The notes under the pieces were generated by a model, which saw only the letters and a list, made by a program, of their open reading frames with translations, was not told the DNA's origin and made no database searches. This document shows, in pieces, positions 36,460-46,700 of a stretch of 64,000 nucleotides of DNA. Each line of letters starts with the position of its first letter. The stretch's first letter is position 1. The translations under genes were made by a program, and so were the position numbers. Source of the DNA: Candidatus Magnetocorallium paracelense. Lineage in GTDB: Bacteria > Nitrospirota > Thermodesulfovibrionia > Thermodesulfovibrionales > Magnetobacteriaceae. The DNA is taken from assembly GCA_029001845.1 (NCBI GenBank), contig JAREWP010000065.1, forward strand, positions 44,136-108,135. Direction: 5' to 3'.

Positions 36460-39400
36460 ATGAAAAAGAGTAAAGAGATTGCGATTATCGGCATGGCCTG
36501 CCGGTTTCCGGGAGCCGGGGATTATAATGCATTTTGGGACAATCTTATTAATGGCGTAAATTCCATCCGGGAAATCCCGCCTGAGCGTTGGGATATTTCA
36601 ACACACTACTCTCCTGACTTTGATGAACCCAATAAAAGCATAAGCAAGTGGTGCGGACTTTTGGATGGTATCGATCAGTTCGATCATCGCTTTTTTTCCA
36701 TCTCTCCTCGTGAAGCAAAAAGCATGGACCCTCAGCAGCGCCTCCTCCTTGAAGAGACTTGGCGCTGTATTGAAGATGCCGGGATATCATTAAAGATACT
36801 ACAAGAAAAGAAGACCTCCATATATGTAGGCGTCATGGCCGGTGATTATCATTTAAAGAGGTCCGGAATGATAACAGACAGTTATACCGCCCTTGGGGAG
36901 TATGAATCCATATTGGCCAATCGAATATCTTACACCTTTGGTTTTCATGGGGCCAGCCTCATAATTAATGCTGCCTGCGCCGCTTCTCTGGCAGCGCTCC
37001 ATCACGGACGAACCATTCTGTTATCCGGTGAAAGCGACTATGCAATTGTTGCCGGTGTAAACCTGAACATTCATCCCCGGAAGTATATCTCCTTCTCCAA
37101 ATCCAGGATGCTCAGTCCAGACGGACAATGCAAGACCTTTGATAAGGATGCAAACGGATATGTACCCGGTGACGGAGTAGGAGTGCTTTTATTGCAGCCT
37201 TTAGAGGATGCCTTAAGAGATAAGTGCCATATATACGGTGTTCTGAAAGGAACTGCCGTAAACCATACGGGTCATACGGCATCCATCACCGCACCCAGCG
37301 TCGATGCCCAGAGAGAGGTCATTCTTGATGCATATAAAAAGGCGGGCGTAAGCCCCGAAACAGTGACCTATGTGGAGGCCCATGGGACAGGGACATCTTT
37401 AGGCGATCCCATAGAAGTGGAGGGATTGACCAGGTCATTTCGGGAGTATACCGATAAAAATCATTTCTGTAAGATCGGATCGGTGAAGACCAATATCGGC
37501 CATTTGGAAGGAGCTGCCGGGATAGCGGGTGTAATCAAGGTATTGCTCATGATAGGTCATAAAAAGATTCCGCCAACCTTAAATGTAAAGATCCTGAATC
37601 CGGTGATCAACTTTGAGAATTCCCCTTTTGTTGTGGCAACGGATACGGGTGAGTGGAATAGTGAGAACAAAAAGAATCCCCTCCGCGCCGGAATCAGTTC
37701 CTTTGGCTTTGGTGGCGTCAATTCTCATGCTGTAATTGAAGAGTTAAGAGTTGAAGATAAGAAGTTTGAAGAGGGAGAGGTTGGTCATTTATTTGTTTTA
37801 TCGGCAAAGTCTGTTAGTGGATTCAAAAATACACTGGAGAGGTGGCGTGAGTTTGTAAATAGTGTGACGTACAAACATTGTACTCTGAAAGATGTTTGCG
37901 CCACAGCCCTGACAGGGAGAGAATCATGGGCCTTTGGTTTCGGATCTGTTGTGACCACTAAAGATGAGCTAAAGGAAATATTATTAAAAGAGATTACTCC
38001 TGTTTTAAGGCAATCTGAAAATCTCTGGCTCCTGATAACGGCTGAGGTGATTTGGGAAGGTTTTAAGCATGTCGAAGGAATGGTAAATGAACATCCTTTA
38101 TACAAAGAAAAACTGGACAGGGTTGTTAGGGAAATGTGGGATACCGGGATTGAGGAAGAGGTAAAAAAAGGATTTTACCGGTCTACCTGGCCGGAAACTG
38201 TAAGGCCATTATATTCATTCCTTGTTAACCATGCCCTACTGTTGACGTTGACGGAGCAGGGTTTTGAGCCGGATATAATAACCGGCGAAGGGGACGGAAT
38301 ATGGCAGGCCCTGACGTTGAGCGGGATGGTAAAGACGGAAGACGTCCTTTGTGTTCTTGCAAACATTAAGAGCCTTGGAGAAGTAACCATTTCCAACCCT
38401 GATATCTCTTTTTATGATCCTGTCAGCAGGGAGATACTGATGACATGCCTGATCGATGCCCATTATCTCTCAACGTTGATAAATGATGCCGCCCTCTCTG
38501 AGGAAGAAATTCAGTTCTTTATAGAAAAATCACGAATGATGCATGCGAATCAGCATACCTTTAAAAAATACCTGGAAGAGTGGAACTCAAAGCTGAAGGA
38601 AAGATCCCATATGGACTTACAGGAGTTGTTATATGATGATCGACTCCTTTTTAACAGAGATGATTTTAATCGAAAGGAGAGACTGTTATTGGTAATTATC
38701 CTGGCGGCTTCTCATCATTATGTAGAACAAAAATGGAATCTATCGAAAGTAAAGGAGATAAGTGACAAGATATTCAATGAGCTGTTGGATCTGGTTCTGG
38801 ACGGGGTGATGACTCAGGAGGCATTGATTGATCTGTTTACTCAAAAAGAACCTGATCTATACGTTATTGCCTCTGTATTAAATGAGAGGCTGGTTCATTT
38901 AAATAAAGAAAAACCTTATACATTATTAAAGAGACACAGCCGAGTAATACCGACATTATCAGAACGGGATGATTGGTTCCATAAGGTAATGGATGCTTCC
39001 ATACCTGAACTGGATGGATATAACTGTCTGAGAGTGGGTGGTGTATCAAAAGAGGATAGTGATCGTGTGGTTTATCTTACGGCGAAAGAGGTTAAGAAAA
39101 AAAATGATTCTATTTTAAAAAATCTATTGCTGAACTTATGGTTAAAGGGAGTTGATATCAAATGGGACCTGTTTTATCGGAATGGTTCTTTTAATAAGAT
39201 TGCTTTGCCTGTTTATGGGTTTGACCGTCTCTCATTTTGGTTAAATAAGGAGGAAGAGAGTTTGACTGTCAATGAAAAAACGGAAGGAAGCAACAATCCT
39301 CAGTTTCCCTGTAGATTACGGCAATTTGATAATCATGGATTTAAATATAAACAGGTACAGACAAAAGACGATTCCATAATTGCTAGTCACATAATAGGAG

Positions 39401-39618
39401 GCAAAGCAATCCTTCCCGGTGCTTCCATGATAGAATCGGCAATAGAGGCGATAGAGAGAGCGACAAACAGCCCTGTTAAAACCCTGGAGAATATTGTATT
39501 CAAAAATCCCTGTGTAGCAGAAAAAGAACTGACCTTGGAAATAACGGTTAATCCTGAGAGAAAAACATTTACCATAAAGACTGAATCTTCTGAATTATGC
39601 ATAGGGGAATATTCATGA
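36460..39618 (+). CDS. AT-less polyketide synthase subunit 1: KS, degenerate AT, N-terminal half of DH
   Basis: This protein has 1052 residues. The KS (about 4-430) has catalytic Cys173 (NAACAASLAALH), His308 (EAHGTGTSLGDP) and His348 (KTNIGHLEG); the usual DTACSSS is NAACAAS. About residues 500-780 form an acyltransferase-like domain that aligns well around GEGDGIWQALTLSGMVKTED. There the nucleophile motif GHSxGE is GEGDGI, so the catalytic Ser is Gly and the domain must be dead. A post-AT linker (WLKGVDIKWDLFY, LPVYGF) follows. Then comes the N-terminal hotdog of a DH with the catalytic His977 (SHIIGGKAILPGA). The frame ends at TGA in the sequence TCATGA, in the middle of the DH fold; the other DH half starts the next PKS gene at 40769. 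Confidence 0.9.
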   Translation: MKKSKEIAIIGMACRFPGAGDYNAFWDNLINGVNSIREIPPERWDISTHYSPDFDEPNKSISKWCGLLDGIDQFDHRFFSISPREAKSMDPQQRLLLEETWRCIEDAGISLKILQEKKTSIYVGVMAGDYHLKRSGMITDSYTALGEYESILANRISYTFGFHGASLIINAACAASLAALHHGRTILLSGESDYAIVAGVNLNIHPRKYISFSKSRMLSPDGQCKTFDKDANGYVPGDGVGVLLLQPLEDALRDKCHIYGVLKGTAVNHTGHTASITAPSVDAQREVILDAYKKAGVSPETVTYVEAHGTGTSLGDPIEVEGLTRSFREYTDKNHFCKIGSVKTNIGHLEGAAGIAGVIKVLLMIGHKKIPPTLNVKILNPVINFENSPFVVATDTGEWNSENKKNPLRAGISSFGFGGVNSHAVIEELRVEDKKFEEGEVGHLFVLSAKSVSGFKNTLERWREFVNSVTYKHCTLKDVCATALTGRESWAFGFGSVVTTKDELKEILLKEITPVLRQSENLWLLITAEVIWEGFKHVEGMVNEHPLYKEKLDRVVREMWDTGIEEEVKKGFYRSTWPETVRPLYSFLVNHALLLTLTEQGFEPDIITGEGDGIWQALTLSGMVKTEDVLCVLANIKSLGEVTISNPDISFYDPVSREILMTCLIDAHYLSTLINDAALSEEEIQFFIEKSRMMHANQHTFKKYLEEWNSKLKERSHMDLQELLYDDRLLFNRDDFNRKERLLLVIILAASHHYVEQKWNLSKVKEISDKIFNELLDLVLDGVMTQEALIDLFTQKEPDLYVIASVLNERLVHLNKEKPYTLLKRHSRVIPTLSERDDWFHKVMDASIPELDGYNCLRVGGVSKEDSDRVVYLTAKEVKKKNDSILKNLLLNLWLKGVDIKWDLFYRNGSFNKIALPVYGFDRLSFWLNKEEESLTVNEKTEGSNNPQFPCRLRQFDNHGFKYKQVQTKDDSIIASHIIGGKAILPGASMIESAIEAIERATNSPVKTLENIVFKNPCVAEKELTLEITVNPERKTFTIKTESSELCIGEYS

Positions 39619-39621
39619 AAG
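39573..39621. repeat. Left copy of 49-bp direct repeat bounding the toxin-antitoxin island
   Basis: This 49-bp stretch recurs at 40727-40775 with one mismatch (39591 T to 40745 C). It covers the last 15 codons of PKS subunit 1 and also the ribosome site AGGGGA and ATG of PKS subunit 2. Confidence 0.9.
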
Positions 39622-39783
39622 GGAGGATGGGTTGCATTATGACAATGTTTTGTTGATACAACAAATATTTCTAAGGAAATGGCATGAAGTTTTATATAAT
39701 GACAACTGAATTGCGAGGTGCTTACAAAAAGAGATACAATAAATGGAGCAATTTATTTGAAACCAGGGGTATATCCCAAACCG

Positions 39784-39885
39784 CAAAGTGTCATGTCGAC
39801 CAAAAGGAGAAATCTTCCACGGTCGTTTCAATCCAACCGGGGAAGATTTCTCTCGATCCTTCACTACGTTCGAAATGACACTTTG
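39784..39885. repeat. Composite hairpin, TGTCATTTCGACC family
   Basis: Outer arms CAAAGTGTCATGTCGA (39784-39799) and TCGAAATGACACTTTG (39870-39885) match in inverse with one mismatch. An inner pair GAGAAATCTTCC / GGAAGATTTCTC lies at about 39808 and 39841. It is related to the hairpin at 32282-32330. Confidence 0.7.
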
Positions 39886-39973
39886 TAAGGGCATAACAGG
39901 TGAACAATTACTATTTTCATGTTTTGTGGTGACTTTGTAAGTCATGAGCGTTTAATGAAGGAGAAAAGATATT

Positions 39974-40267
39974 ATGGAACAAATTCAGAAAATTAATATT
40001 TTGAGAATACATAGTAAAGTTAAAGGGAATCAGATATCTATTGAGTTACCTGATAATTTCAATGCTCAGGAGGTAGAAATGATTATAATACCAAAGCAGG
40101 GAAATTTAAATTCAAACATTAATGTTAATCACGATGATGTTGAAAGTTATCTTCCATCAATTGATCAATTAAAGCTTGAAGCTTTAAAGTATGCAGATAA
40201 TCACCCTGTTTTTCCTTTAAGTTGGTCACAAAACAAGCTTACTCGTGAGGAAATCAATGAAAGATAA
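39974..40267 (+). CDS. Antitoxin of the PIN-toxin pair
   Basis: This 97-residue protein has an N-terminal about 45 residues (ILRIHSKVKGNQISIELPDN, then AQEVEMIIIPKQG) with the strand pattern of AbrB/VapB-like small antitoxins that precede PIN toxins. The acidic C-terminal part (LKLEALKYADNHPVFPLSW...TREEINER) would wrap the toxin. The end overlaps the toxin start (ATG at 40257, stop at 40265-40267). A GGAGAA ribosome site lies before the ATG. Confidence 0.65.
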   Translation: MEQIQKINILRIHSKVKGNQISIELPDNFNAQEVEMIIIPKQGNLNSNINVNHDDVESYLPSIDQLKLEALKYADNHPVFPLSWSQNKLTREEINER

Positions 40268-40700
40268 ATTTTTTCACTCTATTTGCTATTTGGACACCAA
40301 CATTTTTGTATACATGCATGACGAGAATGAGGCTGAAAAAAAGGATATTTCTAATTATTTGTATAAATTATTTCTACAAACAGGTAATGGTCGGATTTCA
40401 ATTCAAGTGATTTCAGAATGGCGAAATATTATGATCAAGAAGTTTTCTATGATTGTAAGTAAAGAAGCTCGAAGAAATTTTATTCGTCTTTTTGAAGCTT
40501 GGGAACCATTAGTAATTACTCCTGAACTCATCTTAAAATCAGATAAATTGTGTGATCATTATAATTTCTCTCCTTATGATGCAATCCATATTCAATGTGC
40601 ATTAGAGCAAAATTGTCAATTTTTTCTTTCTGAAGATTTTCAGGAAAGATTAATTGTTAATAATAAACTTACTATTATTAATCCCTACAACTCAATATAG
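40257..40700 (+). CDS. PIN-domain ribonuclease toxin (VapC-like)
   Basis: The start at 40257 (MKDKFFHSICYLDTNIFVY) has GAGG upstream and overlaps the antitoxin stop; it encodes 147 residues. PIN-domain acidic residues are visible: the first Asp in YLDTNIFVY, the Glu in ISEWRNIM, the Asp in SPYDAIHIQCALEQ and the last Asp in FFLSEDFQE. PIN toxins cleave RNA, often tRNA or rRNA, when their antitoxin is degraded. The pair is intact and could maintain the inserted island. Confidence 0.85.
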   Translation: MKDKFFHSICYLDTNIFVYMHDENEAEKKDISNYLYKLFLQTGNGRISIQVISEWRNIMIKKFSMIVSKEARRNFIRLFEAWEPLVITPELILKSDKLCDHYNFSPYDAIHIQCALEQNCQFFLSEDFQERLIVNNKLTIINPYNSI

Positions 40701-40726
40701 ATATTTTGCCCATAAAAGATGTTTTT

Positions 40727-40775
40727 CATAAAGACTGAATCTTCCGAATTATGCATAGGGGAATATTCATGAAAG
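40727..40775. repeat. Right copy of 49-bp direct repeat bounding the toxin-antitoxin island
   Basis: This matches 39573-39621 at 48 of 49 positions. It contains the ribosome site AGGGGA and the ATG (40769) of PKS subunit 2. Without the island the junction would read TCATGA, with stop and start overlapping. Confidence 0.9.
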
Positions 40776-43700
40776 AAGATAAAGAACAACCTTTGCCACC
40801 AATAAACCTGTCATCGTATACGAGAAAAGAGAGCCTTGATATAACCGGATTATATGAGTTTTTCTATCACAGTGGTTACAATTACGGTGAAAAGCTTCAA
40901 CTGATAAAAGGAGCCTGGGCAGAGATTGATAAGTTTATATTTGAAGTTAAACTACCCGAAATAAAAGAGGGCAAAGAGACGGGTAACCTTTGGGCATGCT
41001 TGACAGACGGTATATTTCAAACAGTATTGGCAGTTCAATATATAGATAAAACAGAGGACACAAGCTTATATTTGCCACATATGATTAAAACTTTTCATAT
41101 CTACTCAACCATACAGTCACCTTGTTTTGTTGTCATAAACAGGCATGATATGAAAAAAAGAAAAGATAATATTCTTTCCACTCTTTCTGTTTACGATGAA
41201 AAAGGGGCGGGAGTAGCGAGGATAGAGAATCTTCTTTTTAGTAAGACGCCGGAAAGTTTTAACAAGCAAGCTGAAGATAGTACCCACATTCCAAGTGAGA
41301 CAGATAATGTGACCGGTAATAAGAATCAGTTTATCTCATATATAAAGGAAGAGTTATCAGAGATCATATCATCCAAATTAGAGGTAAAACCTGAGGATAT
41401 AAGTGAGGAGGAATCATTTTTCGAGTTGGGAGTTGATTCATTTACATCACAGGAAATAATGGAAGCTCTTGAAAGCAGGTACAATAGTTTACCTGTTACA
41501 CTGCTTTTTGAGTATCCCAACATAAACCGGCTTGCAAGCTTTTTAGTTGAAAAATTACCTGAAGAAAGGAAAACGGTTTTAATGCAATCCGGAGTATTAC
41601 AATCTTCTGAGACGGAATCGGGTATTTGCTCTAATCCGGTCAATATGAATGAGCCAATTCTTCACTCCCCCGTGAAAGATAAAGGAGAAAAAGAGATATA
41701 TCCACATAAGGATAAATCAGAAGTAATAGATGCTTCAGAAAGTGAAGATATAGCCATTATCGGATTAAGCGGTCGTTTTCCTCTTTCGGAAGATATCAAT
41801 GAGTTGTGGGAACATCTAAAAAATGGGGAATCCTGTATCAGAGAAGTACCTGAAACCAGATGGGATTACAGAAAATACTATGATGAAACGGGTAAGAGAC
41901 CTGACAAAAGCTATACAAAGTATGGTGGTTTTCTGGATGACTACGACAAATTCGATGCCCCCTTTTTTCATATCTCACCCCGACAGGCGGAATTGATGGA
42001 CCCTCAACAGCGGATTGTCCTTGAAACAGCCTGGGCTGTCATTGAAGACGCGGGATATACCAGGGCTGCCCTTCCGAGAAATACAGGCGTCTTTATCGGC
42101 GTTACAACCAACACCTATGGATTATGCGGATTGGAAGCATCACTAAAATCAGAGGAGACCTACTGCCCTGATACGGATAATTATGATGTACCTAACAGGA
42201 TATCCTATTTCTTTGATCTTCACGGCCCCAGTGTCGCCATCGATACAGCCTGCTCATCTTCTTTGAGCGCCATTCATATGGCGGTGAAAAGCCTGAAAAA
42301 CAAGGAATCCGATGTGGCTATAGCAGGTGGCGTCAGTTTAACACTGCACCCCAACAGGGTAATTCAATTCTGCCAAAAGAATATGCTGTTACCCGGCAAG
42401 GATTGCCATCCCTTTGGACAAGGCGAGGGTGGCTTTGTAGATAGTGAGGGTGTGGCTCTTATCCTGTTAAAACCCCTGTCAAAAGCGATTGAAGATAGAG
42501 ATCATATCTATGGAGTTATCAAGGGGACAGCCATGAATTCAGGCGGGAAGACCAGTGGGTATACAGTACCCGATCCGGCGCGGCAGGCATCCCTCGTTAT
42601 AAATGCCCTGGAAGATGCAAAGACAAATCCTGTTACCATCAGCTATATCGAAACTCACGGAACAGGCACAACACTTGGAGATCCTATAGAGGTGGAAGGA
42701 CTCACAAAGGCCTTCAGGAAATATACGGATAAGACACAATACTGCCCAATCGGATCGATCAAGTCAAATATCGGCCATCTCATCGCGGCAGCCGGGATTG
42801 CGGGGGTGACAAAGGTGTTGCTCCAGATGAAACACAAGACCCTGGTCCCGTCGATCCACTCTTCTTCTCCGAATTCTCACATAGATTTCAGTAAAACACC
42901 CTTTTTTGTTCAACAGAATCTTACAGAGTGGAAAAAACCTGAAATAGAGGGACGTCCATATCCCAGACGCGCGGGGATCAGCTCCTTTGGCGCAGGCGGG
43001 GCCAATGCCCATGTGATTATCGATGAGTATGAGAGGGATGATTCGGAGAGGAAAGTATCCTCTAAAAAAGAGTATATCATTGTCTTGTCCGCAGGAAATA
43101 AAGAGAGGCTCAATGTATATATAGAGAAAATTCTGAAATTTTTGGAACTGAATATGACAGGTGATTTAACCCTGGATGATCAGTCCTACACATTGCAAAC
43201 AGGTAGAGAAGCAATGGAGGAGCGTCTTGCCCTTATCGTTGACAACAAAAATCAGCTTATTACAAAGCTGACAGATTACAGAAAGGGCAAGTCAGGGATA
43301 GAGGATTTGTATTCAGGCAATGCAAAGAAGGATAAAAACAGATCTGATCTGTTACTGAAAGGAAAAGCAGGAGAGGCATTTTTTGAAGTAATCATAAAAG
43401 AGAGAGATATTGCAACATTAGCCCGACTTTGGGTATCCGGAATAGAGATAGACTGGAACTTGCTTTATCCTGATATGAAACCCAGTCGTATATCTTTGCC
43501 CACCTATCCATTTGCAAAGGAACGATATTGGATACCTGAAAGTAAGTCCTTGGAATATCCATGCGCTTATGGTTCAACATCTTATATGCCGGAAAAACAC
43601 CTTCATCCTTTCATTTCGACAAACAGCTCAACCCTTAGGGAACAAAAATTTACCACCCTGTTTACAGGCAAAGAGTTTTATCTTTCCGATCACATTGTAT

Positions 43701-46700
43701 CAGGTAAAAAAGTACTTCCCGGCGTTGCTTATATAGAGATGGCGAAAGCGGCGGGTGAGCTTGCCGGGGCCGGGAATATTCAAAGTATTAAAGACATTGT
43801 CTGGATTCAGCCTGTTGTGGTGGAGGAAAGCGCGCAGAAAGTTGATATCACTCTTTATCCTGTTGAAAGGAGAATAGAATTTGAAGCTTCAATAACCGAG
43901 GAGAGTGGCGAAAGGATTGTATGTTCTCAGGGCAAACTTTATCCTCAAATTCATCACACAAACAACCGACATCCTGCAAGGCGGACAATAGATATAGAAG
44001 CAATCAAAGAGCGGTGTGACAAGAAAAAAACGCCTGAAGAGTGCTACGAATTTTTTAAAAACATGGAAGTGGAGTATGGAAAAGGTTTCCAACCGATTCG
44101 GGAGATTGTTTACAATGCTGCGGAAGCCTTATCTTTACTCGAACTTCCCGCCCACTTAATGAATAGTTTTGATGATTTTGTCCTCCATCCGACCTTGATG
44201 GATGGAGCGCTCCAGACTGCCGCTTCAATCATACAAGGAGAAACAGATGCTCTGTTACTGCCATTTAGCTTAGGTGAAATAGAGATCATCAATCCTTTCG
44301 TCCATGAATGTTATGCCTATGCCAAACAAGGGAAACTCAAGACCTTCGATATCCGGATTTTAGACCTCTCAGGCAACCTGCTCGTTCATATACATGATTT
44401 CAGTGTAAGACAAGCTTCCCCTTTATATAGGGTGAAAAAATCTTCTGAATTTTTAGAGACACTCTATTTTAAACCTCTGTGGGAGAAATCAGGAGACAGG
44501 GGACAGGCGTCAGGCGTCAGAAGTCAGGAGGTCGAATCGGAGCATGTTTTGATATTCGATATTGATGAAGATTTATACGCAAAATATGTTAAGGAATTGG
44601 GATATGAAAAAGTCATACTCATTAAACCGGGAGATAATTACCAAAATGCAGATTTAAAATATACACTAAACCCTGAAATGAGAAATGATTACTCCTCACT
44701 CATCGCGTCGCTTTACGAAGAAAAAAATATTTCTCCAACCCGGATCGTTTACCTTTGGTCAAAGGCGGATTCTTCATCTGATTCAGGTAAAAATATTTTT
44801 TCTTTTGGATTTTTCCCGCTTCTCTATTTAACGCAATCATTGATGTCAGGAAAACCAAAGGATACGATCAGGCTTTTATATGTTTATCGCGAAGTAGAAG
44901 AAGAAAATCAAAAATCAGATATCCCTTTACATAGGGCAATCAGCGGGTTTGCAAAAACAGTCCGGATAGAGAATCCGAAATTTACATACACAACCCTATC
45001 CATAGATAATCTGTACGATTCAAAAGGTGTTTTGGAAAAGACAAGAAAAGAGTTTGAATTGGAAGAGGTCGCACCGGAAGTTCGTTATCAAAATGACCGG
45101 CGGTTTATAAAGAGGTATAAAGAATTTGAAATAAAAAAACCGACTCTAGATGAATTGCCTCTTAAACATAATGGAACTTACCTGATTACAGGGGGTGCGG
45201 GCAGACTTGGTGTCATATTTGCCGGGTATCTGGCAAATAAATTTAAGGCGAATTTAGTCCTTACAGGGCGATCGGATCTGACTGTAGAAAAAGAATCAAA
45301 AATCGATCAATTAAGAACGACAGGGGCAAAGGTATTATATATCCGGGCGGATGTCTCGAAAAAAGAAGATGTTCAAAGACTCATTAAAGAGGCAAAATCA
45401 GCTTTTACTAAAATAGATGGTATCATTCATGGCGCTGGGGTCATAAGAGATTCCTTTATCCTGAAAAAAACAGAAGAAGAGGCGCATGCTGTTTTATCTC
45501 CGAAAATCGGCGGCGCAATCCATCTTGATGAAGTTTTAAAAGACGAAGAGTTAGACTTTTTTGTGCTTTTTTCTTCAATTGCAGGGGCGATGGGGAATAT
45601 GGGGCAATGCGATTATGCCTATGCAAATGCATTTATGGATCATTTTGCCGATTACCGCCAGGTTCTTACAAAGCAAAACAAACGTTTTGGCAAAACGGTT
45701 TCAATCAATTGGCCTGTCTGGAAAGACGGCGGGATGCAGGTGGAGGAAGAAACCATAAAATTGTTTCGAAATACCATGGGAACAGAGGGCCTTCTTACAG
45801 ATTCAGGCCTGGAGGCATTTGAAAAAGGACTCTCTTCAGATCAGAATAATTTTATTGTCATATATGGCGCTGCTTCTAAAATAACGAAATCATTTGAACA
45901 TAAAACTGCACAGGTCGTAGATAACAAAACAAATGATGATGCCATAGATGAATCTCACCTGCTGTACAGCGTGCAAAAGGGGTTATCTAAAATCGTGTCC
46001 AATATTTTAAAGGTAAAAGAGAGTGACATCGATATGGATGCAGATATGAGTGAATACGGATTTGATTCAATTACCTTAACAGAATTTGTGAATCAGGCGA
46101 ATGAATTATACGGGTTGGAGTTAATGCCGGCATTATTCTTTGAATACACATCAATCGGCGCCTTTGCGGAATATCTATGTGAAGGGGCAAAGGAAAAAAC
46201 GAGGGCCTACTATAAAGCGTCTATAAAGAAAAGATCCTTTAATAAAGGTATGAATGAAAAAACAGTGTTTTCAAAAGTAAGGCCTCGATTTAAATCCCAG
46301 GAAGCTGTAAAGCATGTATCCATATCTGAAGAGCCCATCGCCATAACAGGCATGAGCGGCGTCATGCCCGGTTCGGAGGATTTGGATGAGTTCTGGCGTC
46401 ATTTAAAAAACGGAGACCATCTAATAAGGTCGATTCCAAAAGAACGGTGGGACTGGGAAGAGTATTATGGTGATCCATTAAATGGCAACCACAAGACCAG
46501 AATAAAATGGGGTGGATTTATCGATGACATTGATAAATTTGATGCTTCCTTTTTCAATATTTCACCTCATGAAGCAGAACTGATGGATCCTCAGCAGAGA
46601 ATACTTCTTGAGACCGTCTGGCGGTCCATAGAGGATGCCGGGTATAAGGCCTCTGATTTATCGGGTACAAAAACAGGGCTTTTTATCGGTGTCTCAAACA

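Larger units (their letters stand above)
39622..40726. mobile_element. Toxin-antitoxin island inserted at the PKS subunit junction
   Basis: About 1.1 kb lies between the two 49-bp direct repeats and is unrelated to PKS. It holds a short open frame without a start (EDGLHYDNVLLIQQ..., near 39626-39706, unrecognised), a composite hairpin (39784-39885), an antitoxin gene and a PIN toxin gene. No transposase or terminal inverted repeat is visible. The long duplication argues for a break-repair or recombination event rather than ordinary transposition. Confidence 0.75.

Noticed and set aside
39684..39878. 64-codon + strand frame inside the toxin-antitoxin island
   Set aside because: Its 3' half is the composite hairpin repeat and it has no ribosome site.
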